From Simmondsia chinensis (taxonomy: Eukaryota; Streptophyta; Magnoliopsida; Caryophyllales; Simmondsiaceae), in NCBI GenBank assembly GCA_018398585.1, contig JAGTTD010000022.1:5172501-5236500 (forward strand): 64,000 nucleotides of DNA, in the 5' to 3' direction. The notes under the pieces were generated by a model. It searched no databases. It had not been told where the DNA came from and worked only from the letters and a program-made list of their open reading frames with translations. Positions within the stretch are counted from its first letter, which is position 1. Every line of letters begins with the position of its first letter. This document shows, piece by piece, positions 56,260-64,000 of the stretch. The position numbers were made by a program, and so were the translations under genes.

Positions 56260-59200
56260 TAGTGGTGGCCAACGGGCCGGGTCGGCCCGAAAACCGGCTC
56301 GGCCCGGCCCGCACGGCACTGTAGCGGGCCGGGCCGGGCACAGGCCCGAGGTCCCCCGAGCCGGGCCTCGGGCCTGTTTTTTTTAGGGCCTGGGCCCGGC
56401 CCGGCCCGGTCCGGCCCAAAAGAGCCGTTGGCTCTTTTCTTTTAAAGAGCCAACGGCTCTTTTTTTACAAAAAAAAAAAAAAAAAATTTATATATTTTTT
56501 TTCTATAAATACTTAAACCTCCCCAACTCATTTTCTCACAAAATCTTCAATTCTCTCTTCTCTCTCTATACATTCATCATCTCCCATCTTCTCTAATTTG
56601 CTAATTGCAAAATTGTGCTCTAAAGTTCGAAGTTCGTAAAGTATTTGGCTGAAGTGTGAATTTCATTGTTCTCTCGTTTCGGTAATTTTAGTATCGTAAT
56701 TTTTTTTGATTCTCATTTTTAGTTATTTAATTTGCATTACTACTTGCATTTTATAAATAATAATCATTTATACTAATATGGCACACAACTCTTCATCATC
56801 TGGAGCCGGTCGTGCTAGTTCTAGCTCTTCTCGACCACCCAGAATCCCAAAAAGGACTAGAATTGTCTTACTTGATACTGAAGAACGAGCTTTTATACAA
56901 CCAGACCCAACACCTTAATTCCCTGATGGTAGCATAGATTATAACTTTTCACAACCACAAGATTATCATGAGTCAGGTAGTGGTGGGGTTAGAGACTCAC
57001 AAACTGATGAGGAACTCACCCCCACCACAGATGCCCAGCCTGAAACTAGTACCTTGACTAGTAGGCGTACAACTAGTGGGGTATGGAAGCACTTTACCCT
57101 TAATAAGACAACTAATAAAGCAACCTATAAATTATGTGACCCACCTAAGAATTTTAGCCATCAACCCGGCAGTGGGACGGGCACACTAAATAGACATATA
57201 CTTAGGTGCCACCCCGAGCAATTCCCGGAAAAGAGCCAACAACGTTTAGTACAGCAAGTGACCAGTGCACTTGCTAATTTTAGGTTCTCTCAGGAGAGCA
57301 ACCGTAGGGGACTAGCTAAATATATAATTTTGAGTGAAAGGCCTTTTAGTACCGGCGAAAACCCACATTTCGTCGACTACCTCCAACGAAATGTGAACCC
57401 CGCAATTGTAAGGATTCCTCGAAACACCGTAAAGCGGGACGCTTTTACGTTGTACCACAATCTTAAAATTGGGATACATACACTTTTTGCGACGAACACG
57501 AGCATGTTCTCGTTGACGTCCGATGTATGGACGTCCAAACCCGGCCAACCTTATATGTGCATAACGGCACACTGGACCGATGAATCCTTCATTATCCAGA
57601 AGAGAATAATTCATTTTGGGCTTTTAGATTGCCCCCATACTGCCGAGGTAATTACGGGTGCGATTATGTCGGCAGTCCGCGATTGGGGCATAGAACAACG
57701 TAGCTTCAGTATTACGTTTGACAATGCTTCCAATAACACTGCATCCGTAGCACATTTAATTAGGAAAATGAGACCCATGTTAGGTGGGAAGTGTTTTCAT
57801 ATTCGTTGCATCTGTCACATTTTGCATTTAATGGTAATGGATGGTTTAGATCTTATAGACGCATCCCTTGCCACCTTAAGATCTGTAATAATATCAATTA
57901 AAGCATCCGTCGCTAGGAAAAAAAGATTTAAAAATGTATGTAGGTTGCATAACATAGAATATAAACAATTTAAATTAGACTCCAAGACTAGGTGGTCGTC
58001 TACGGTAGTAATGTTAGAGCGCATTCTACCATACAAAGACGCTCTGATGGAATTCGCCCAGGAAAATCGTGTAGAATGGCGCGATTACAACCTGGACGGT
58101 ATACATTGAGAGACAATAGATGAAATTTGTAAATTTTTTAGCATGTTTAAAGACGCAACAACATTTTTTTCGGATTGCTACTATCCGACCATGCCTCAAG
58201 CAATATCAATATTGCTTGATATTGTAAATTGGATGGTGGGTAATCAATCCAACCCCATTTTGTTCGGATCGATTGCGGCAATGAAAGAAAAGCTTGCCAA
58301 ATATTTTTTTGAACTACCTCTTACTTACTGCTTTGCAACTATTTTAGAACCTCGTTTTAAACGCTCAGGTTTCAACTTGTTTTGCCAACATTTTTTCACG
58401 TATTTGAATCCTTCTCTTAATATCGACACTTTCATTGCCGATGTCGATAACGACTTGCATAGTTTATTTTCTCAATATTCCCGTCAATTAGCGTCCAATA
58501 ATCCTAGTACTGCTGCAGTAGGATCTTCCACATCTAGTGGAAGTAGTTCACACACGTCATATTCGTGAAAATTGTTGGAGCAATTTACGCCCACAGCAGC
58601 TCCCACATCATGTGACGAGTTAGATTATTATTTGCGGACACCGATGGTCCATATTTTCGGGCCGCCGGCCAACCCGAATTTTGATTTGTTACAATGGTGG
58701 AACACAAACCAAACCCAGTATCCCGTGCTTTCCATCATGGCACGTGATATACTAAGTTGTCCGGTATCTTCAGTAGCATCGGAGTGTGCTTTCAGTCTTG
58801 GTGGTAGGTTGCTTGGAACGAAAAGGACGAAGCTATCGCCGTCGAGCTTGGAGATGTCCGTGTGCTTGAAGGATTGGCTGCTAGCTGAGGCAAGAGATCA
58901 ACAGAGAATGAAGATGGATTCATCGAGCGATGAAGAAGACGACCGCACAACTGATACGTCAAATGATGGCGTAGAAACCCCCCGATATGACTGATATCAA
59001 GATTCAAGACTTTTGTATGTTAATTATTTACTTTCAAATATTTACGTCAAAAGATGACCGCACACTCCATATGTCAAACTTTATATTTTTTGATAAATAA
59101 ATTTATAGTTTTAAATATTAGGCCCCAACTTTGTATTTATATTTGATACGTTATTTATTTACTGATATTTTTTGATAATTACTTGTTGTATATTGTATTT

Positions 59201-59445
59201 TATTTATTATATATATTTAGTATTATTTTTTTTGAACATGTATACTTGGAAAGAAATATATTTGTATCTCATATTATTTATCAATGAATTACAATAATTT
59301 TAGTACAAAACGACTATGTATTTTTTAAATTTTTTTAATTTAGTTAAAAGCCCGGCCCGCCCGCACTGTAGCGGGCCCGGGCCTGGTCCCGGCCCTGGAA
59401 GCCCTCGGGCCTGGCCCGGCCCGACCCGGCCAACGGCCACCACTA
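56260..59445 (+). mobile_element. hAT DNA transposon, full length
   Basis: 3186 bp. Terminal inverted repeats of 11 bp, TAGTGGTGGCC...GGCCACCACTA, with a perfect 8-bp target duplication ATTGTATA at 56252-56259 and 59446-59453: the hAT signature. Subterminal regions are dense in GGCCCGGCC repeats on both sides, probably transposase-binding sites, and share CACTGTAGCGGGCC in both ends. Near 56418-56462 two hairpins with stem AAAGAGCC/GGCTCTTT lie in inverse order. The GC-rich ends contrast sharply with AT-rich surroundings. Confidence 0.95.
56778..58994 (+). pseudogene. hAT transposase (BED finger, RICESLEEPER/Ac-like) with three nonsense codons
   Basis: ATG at 56778 opens a frame that stays in register to the TGA at 58992, interrupted only by TAA 56916, TGA 58107 and TGA 58566; no frameshift was found. 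Features: Ser-rich N-terminus; BED zinc finger around 57075-57215 (VWKHFTLNK...LNRHILRCHP) in which the first expected Cys is Tyr (Y-K-L-C); catalytic core with LTSDVWTS and FDNASNNTASV; C-terminal hAT dimerisation domain (LDYYLRTP, WWNTNQTQYPVLS, PVSSVASECAFS). About 738 codons long. The changes are compatible with transitions, as in methylated DNA. Inactive, but able to be mobilised in trans given intact ends. Confidence 0.92.
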
Positions 59446-59454
59446 ATTGTATAT

Positions 59455-59576
59455 TGTAATCATAATCTCTGTAAAGCAACCTTCTGTCTCTGTGGCGTCT
59501 ATTTGCTTTCGTTTGCGTACCTCGAAGAAGCCCCCGTTGCTCTCTTGGATCCTATCAAATTCTCTTCAGAAAAGCG
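59455..59576 (+). promoter_or_regulatory. Probable 5'UTR exon of the SKIP4-like gene
   Basis: CT-rich leader-like sequence (CTTCTGTCTCTGTGGCG to CAGAAAAGCG) ends at a donor GTTAGT at 59577. A matching acceptor lies at 60649 (AATAACAG) or 60659 (GATTTAG), just before the ATG at 60677. A 5'UTR intron of about 1.07 kb is inferred. The hAT element ends at 59445, so little or no non-transposon promoter lies between. Confidence 0.4.
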
Positions 59577-59859
59577 GTTAGTAGATCAAATTCTTTTCCT
59601 CTTGTTAATGTTGATCTCAATTTCTTGATAATCATTGTTATCGATCTCTTTCTAACATCTGTTGATGATGGAATTAGGGTTTCATTCCTTCATTCGGCTC
59701 ACCATTTGGATTTCGGGAACTAGATCGTTGCTATTTTGAAATGTTTATAAGGCTTGATAATTGTAATGCTCTTAATTGTGTATTAATCGGTTGAATCTTA
59801 GTTAATTGTAGTACATTTTGGTATTATGTTTTTGAGGCAAAGTTATTTACTGCATTGGT

Positions 59860-59995
59860 TTGTCTCAAAAGTTTAAGCTTATCGTTGAGGATTCAATATT
59901 GGTTTTATACTCTAACATGCCTCCTCACGCAAATGCTCGTTGAGCTTGAACTATGTTAATATTGAAAGAGGAGTTGTTGGAATTTGAACCCGTGA
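59860..59995 (-). mobile_element. Partial TRIM fragment
   Basis: AAAAGTTTAAGC...ATTGGTTTTATACTCTAACA followed by TGCCTCCTCACGC matches the LTR end and adjacent purine tract of the element at 60127-60353. Here the LTR terminal CA (TG on the element strand) is preserved. The other LTR is not identifiable. Confidence 0.55.
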
Positions 59996-60126
59996 TCTCT
60001 TGATTAAGAAAGGGGAGAGAGGTGATCTGTAATGGTAATTCAAGAATACAAGTTCAGATTAATTGAGAAGTTAAATAAAGAGAATGGGCAAAATTTTGTT
60101 ATAGAACTTCGCTCTAGTGGAACTAA

Positions 60127-60353
60127 TGTCAAGCAACCAACTATCTGAAAAGTTTAAGTCGATGGGTGAAGGCACAAGATTGGTTTTATACTCTAATATG
60201 TCTGCTCATGCAAATATTCATTGGGCTTGAAGCATGAGTATTGCACATGCTCACCTCATGGTGAACAAAGCTTTGATACCATGTCAAGAAATCCACTATC
60301 CCAAAAGTTTAAGTTGGTGGGTGAAGACCTAAGATTGGTTTTATACTCTAATG
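60127..60353 (-). mobile_element. 227-bp miniature LTR retrotransposon (TRIM/SMART type)
   Basis: LTRs 60127-60198 and 60282-60353, 72 bp each, both reading TGTCAAG...TTATACTCTAAT. The target duplication ACTAA lies at 60122-60126 and 60354-60358. The primer-binding site reads TGGTATCAAAGC on the - strand at 60281-60270, one mismatch from the usual TGGTATCAGAGC. Only 83 bp lie between LTRs and nothing is encoded. It sits in the probable 5'UTR intron of the F-box gene. Confidence 0.85.
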
Positions 60354-60676
60354 ACTAACGTGAAAAAGCTATGAATAAGATCTGACATGACAAAGCTGCA
60401 GGAGCATGCTGCAGCGAAAAGTATCATTTCTGCTGCTAAGACGTGCTATTAGTTGATCATATCTTGAATTTCTGCTCTTGAGATAGTATTACAAAAATGT
60501 ATGTAATTTTTATTTTAGAGGAAGAATAATGAAGGTTCTGAACAAAAAGGAGGCTTGTTGTCTGTCACCGGACCATCACTGATGACTGATCTGCGTGTCT
60601 CTACCGATTCATGACATTTGCTTATCATTTTGTTCTTTTGGAATAACAGTGGGATTTAGCTATCAACGCCATCATT

Positions 60677-63019
60677 ATGGAGCCTGACTCACGTAGTTTT
60701 GAGAATGGCAGTGAGCCATGTGTAAGTCATTTGCTGTTGATATCTGGGCTTCCGGATCACATTTCTCTTTTATGCTTAGCAAGGGTTCCTCGAAAATACC
60801 ATACAGTCCTTAGATGTGTCTCAAGGAGATGGAGGGACTTGGTGCAGGGTGATGAGTTGTGGTTATGTCGAAAAAAGCATCAACTGGACGAAACTTGGAT
60901 ATACGCTTTATGCGGAGACAGGATTCACGATCAAGTTTGCTGCTATGTGCTAGACCCCAACTCGATGAGAGAGGGCTGGAAGCTCATTCACGATCTTCCT
61001 GCTCGTAGCTTGAAGAGAAAGGGAATGGCTTTCGAAGGGCTGGGCAAGAAGCTGTACTTGTTGGGTGGTTGTGGTTGGTCCACAGATGCTACTCATGAAG
61101 TTTACTGTTATGATGCCTCGATAAACACTTGGAGTGAAGCTTCTCCCCTTCCAACAGCAAGGTACTTCGTCGGTCGTCTCTAATCTTTAATGCTACTTCT
61201 GGTATTTCACATACTATTATTATCTGGAAATGTGATTGCAGATTTGACCTTACCACCTGTCTATTTTACCCAAACTCGGGTATAGAAATGGGATGCAAAT
61301 TTGTGCCTAGATTTCAGACTCGTCCATTTTCTTTATTTTCTATGATAGGTCTAATTTGAAATGTCTAAGTATTAATACCAATGTCCTAATAACCTTATCG
61401 GAATGGGTACTTCAGTATAAAATGGAGAATCTAAGTAACTATGCCTCATGTAGAATAAACAGCAACCGTCTTCATTTTGCAGCTACCTTGATTAGTGTAT
61501 GACCGACCTATTTTTTATATGGAACAATTTTGAATTTGCTTGATGGAGCCACCCTTTTCATGTGAAAAAAAAAAATCAAATTACTAATAATAGCTTCATG
61601 CCATAAAAGACGTGAGCATTTCAAAGAAGCTACGTACCATGGAATCAAATCATGATTCGCGCTCAAGATATCATGGAAGCAGGGCATTGTAAACATGACA
61701 TAATGGGCCTGACATAATGGGCCTTAGCTATTGCGTTGGGTTTTCTAAGGGAACATAAACTACTCGAAGTTCTTGTTTGCCACGCTGAATAAATGGCAAA
61801 ACAATGATTAACTTTCATGTCCTTTTGAAAAATGTAGATACATTTATGAAAATGTTTTAGTATGCAAAATACTACTATATGTACATTATAAAAGTACGGT
61901 GACTTATGGTTGTAACATCATGCATTAGCCTTTATTTGATTCTATGTGACAGAAAAAGGGAAGTTGGCAAGGAGGGGAGACAGTGCTATAGAGGCTGATA
62001 AGCTTATTGGTACGAAACGCACGTGGGAGTATGGGGAAAAAAAAACTTGGTTTGACATATGATGGTAATGAATCGGATATAGTTGAGTTGTTTGCAAGGA
62101 TGGAATAGGGTTTTGGGTGTTTTGACTCCCTGTCAATCTCATCTCCAGTTTTGGTACGGTTGGCCGTTTCCTCCTATTCTTGGCCTATCTCATCTTGTGA
62201 TGATATATCCATATAGTACTGTTTGATTTTTCCTGCCTGTTCATTTTTGTGTTGTCCCGTTTTCCTATTTTTGGTTGTTTTTGTCTTTTCCTCTCTTGAT
62301 TCTCGCTTTTATGCGGGTTGACTATGGCCTCATTTGTACAAGCTGCCCATTTTGTATTGCGACAATGTTGCTAATTATCCGGAAAAAATGACCTTAACTC
62401 TATTAGCCTTTAATGCAGGTGCTATTTTGCTTCTGATGTTGTGAATGGGAAAATATATGCAATCGGAGGGCTAGGTTCAGAATCAAGCGATCCACGCTCT
62501 TGGGATACGTACGACCCGAACACAAACAGTTGGGTATCTCATGTAGACCCGAACATCGTAGTCGACATTGAGGATTCAGTAGTGATGGACGGAAAGATTT
62601 ACATCCGATGTGGTGCTTCCGCTGTATCTTCCCATGTATATGTCGTCATTTACGACCCTTCAAGTGGCACGTGGCAACACGCGGATGCTGACATGGCAGC
62701 AGGTTGGAGAGGGTCCGCAGTAGTTGTGGGCAGGACCCTTTATGTGTTGGATGAGAGTTCGGGGACCAGATTAATGATGTGGCGAAACAAAGGTAGAGAG
62801 TGGGTGGTGATAGGTAGGCTATCGCCTCGGGTTACTAGACCACCTTGTAGATTGGTGGCAGTCGGAAACTATATTTACGTGATCGGGAAGGGTCTGAGCA
62901 CAGTGGTTTTTGATGTCGGTAATGTTTGTATCGATGAAGCGTTGATGGTCACGAGTTCGATTCCCAGTATGAGTTGTGGCGATTTGAATGTGATTAGATG
63001 TAAATGCTTGTCTATCTAG
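60677..63019 (+). CDS. SKIP4: F-box/kelch-repeat protein, SKIP4-like
   Basis: Two coding exons, 60677-61161 and 62419-63019 (GT at 61162, AG at 62417-62418), join in phase through an Arg codon to give 361 residues, close to the length of Arabidopsis SKIP4. The F-box spans about residues 23-62 (LPDHISLLCLARVPRKYH, CVSRRWRDLV), the part that would bind an ASK/SKP1 subunit of an SCF ubiquitin ligase. From about residue 108 follow kelch blades (KLYLLGG, YDASINTWSEASPLPTAR, NGKIYAIGG, YDPNTNSW), which would recruit substrate. The frame is open with no defects. The ATG is the first in the region after the inferred 5'UTR acceptor. The orthology call is from remembered family sequence; another F-box/kelch paralogue is possible. 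Confidence 0.92.
61162..62418 (+). other. Intron of the SKIP4-like gene
   Basis: 1257 bp, GT-AG (TTAATGCAG acceptor). Only short unrelated ORFs; no transposon recognised. Confidence 0.7.
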
Positions 63020-63139
63020 ATTTGTGTCCGTTCAAATGGGGGTATGTTTCATACAAACTGAGGCGACATTTTGTTTATCCTCAAGTGTGTAAAGTTTTTC
63101 TTGTGAGTTCAAATTCTTGATTTAGTTGCAAAAGACTAT

Positions 63140-63240
63140 GTAGCACCTTGTAGAGGTGAGACTGCATACATCTTACCCACCCCAAGTCCTTCCTGGTAGG
63201 AGCCTTGGTAAGGTACTGGATTGTTATTGTTGTTGCTACT
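63140..63240 (+). mobile_element. Diverged SINE/LINE 3' module
   Basis: GTAGAGGTGAGACTGCATAC, CCACCCCAAGTCCTTCCTGG, GGAGCCTTGGTAAGGTACTGG and a GTTATTGTTGTTGC tail follow the shared module in order. It lies 120 bp downstream of the F-box stop codon, so it may contribute to the 3'UTR. Confidence 0.55.
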
Positions 63241-63865
63241 GCAAAAGGATTAATTCATACCCCTTTTAGATTCCTTTACACCTTTAGATTGGCATCACTC
63301 GTCTTAAGCTTCTCTCTCTTCGCTTCTTGTTTTGACCCTCGTTTTCAGGCGAAAGCCAAAGAACAGTGATATATGCTATGTATGCTAACTAGTATAAGAG
63401 AGATCGATGTGCTCCTCTGTTTGGAAATATGAACAACTACATAATATACAGTAAAAACGATTTTATGTTTTAATATCTATACCAATATAGCATTACATAT
63501 TGACAAGTACAAGTAAGATATATAAGAATTCAACCATTGACTCTAAAGTATATTTTTCCAACAATTTGTATCAAAATATTCAATTAAACCTCTCACTAGT
63601 TGTGATTTGTGAGATTCGTCTGTTCAGTTGGTAAGGAATAATATAACACGACAAAATGATACTAAAATTTCCAAGGAAAACCGGGGCCTAACTTGATAGG
63701 TTCGTGTATTACAAGGTTCAACATGATTTGTTGTTATTGAGCAAAATTAACTAAATCATGTGTTTGCCAATCTTTGATCATATTTTTGGTCAAACATGAG
63801 TTTAATGTTATTAGCTGATTGACATGACACAAGCCGACACGTTTCCTACCTTGAAATAGGGTTGT

Positions 63866-64000
63866 AAACGAGCCGAATTGAGCTAAGCGAAGCACCTCCT
63901 TTTTTGAACTTGAGCTCGATAAGCCTTATCATGGTCGAGTTTGAGTCGAGCTCTTATCCAGCTTTCCAATCCTTATTCGAGCCCGTTCGATAAGATTTTA
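63866..64000 (+). mobile_element. Left end of a hAT-type MITE, cut by the window edge
   Basis: GGGTTGTAAACGAGCCGAATTGAGC followed by repeated GAGCTCGATAAG / GAGTCGAGCTC phrases is the look of GGGTGTAAACGAGCCGAGC elements common in plants. The right end lies outside the window. The stretch 63241-63865 shows nothing recognisable. Confidence 0.45.

Noticed and set aside
1..64000. CRISPR arrays, bacterial operons, tRNA genes
   Set aside because: No regularly spaced repeats with unique spacers, no ribosome-binding-site gene clusters and no complete tRNA cloverleaf were seen; content is entirely plant-nuclear in style.

Overview
This is 64 kb of AT-rich nuclear DNA from a flowering plant, probably a eudicot. 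Two plant genes with GT-AG introns are visible, together with Ty1-copia and Ty3-gypsy-like LTR elements, hAT and PIF/Harbinger-like DNA elements, Helitron-like ends, LINEs and SINEs. I cannot name the species. No bacterial operon, CRISPR array, tRNA gene or functional rRNA gene was seen.

Two host genes, both on the + strand, carry the conserved content. (1) A peroxisomal-type acyl-CoA thioesterase (N-terminal cyclic-nucleotide-binding-like domain plus tandem hotdog folds) is split into 17 coding exons at 3751-30139. Joining them gives an uninterrupted 427-residue protein spread over 26.4 kb, because its introns are full of transposons. Exons 1 and 2 are also duplicated upstream (908-1981). 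(2) An F-box/kelch protein of the SKIP4 type has two coding exons (60677-61161 and 62419-63019, 361 residues). A hAT transposon ends just upstream of its probable 5'UTR.

Layout: 1-3540, tandem MITE-like elements around the duplicated exons. 3751-30139, thioesterase gene; intron 4 holds a nest of insertions (truncated RTE LINE, gag-protease-only LTR element, MITE-like shells), intron 7 a truncated L1 LINE, intron 11 a 411-bp palindrome and decayed coding sequence, intron 16 a 5S-rRNA-headed SINE. 31.4-34.3 kb, solo LTR, MITE and tRNA-type SINE. 34376-39592, Ty1-copia element on the - strand. 40465-46073, three copies of a 1-kb Harbinger-like element, one split by a Helitron-like insertion. 46.2-55.1 kb, inverted-repeat arms enclosing an older copia element, a second 5S-headed SINE and a tandem array. 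56260-59445, hAT element with perfect 8-bp target duplication and a transposase broken by three stops. 59455-63019, SKIP4-like gene with a 227-bp miniature LTR element in its probable 5'UTR intron.

The most interesting material is in the retroposons. A shared 3' module of about 130 bp, ending in (GTT)n or T-rich tails, occurs on a 5'-truncated RTE-type LINE, on a second long retroposon and on SINEs whose head is 5S rRNA. LINE donor and SINE parasite therefore appear side by side, several with target-site duplications readable by eye.
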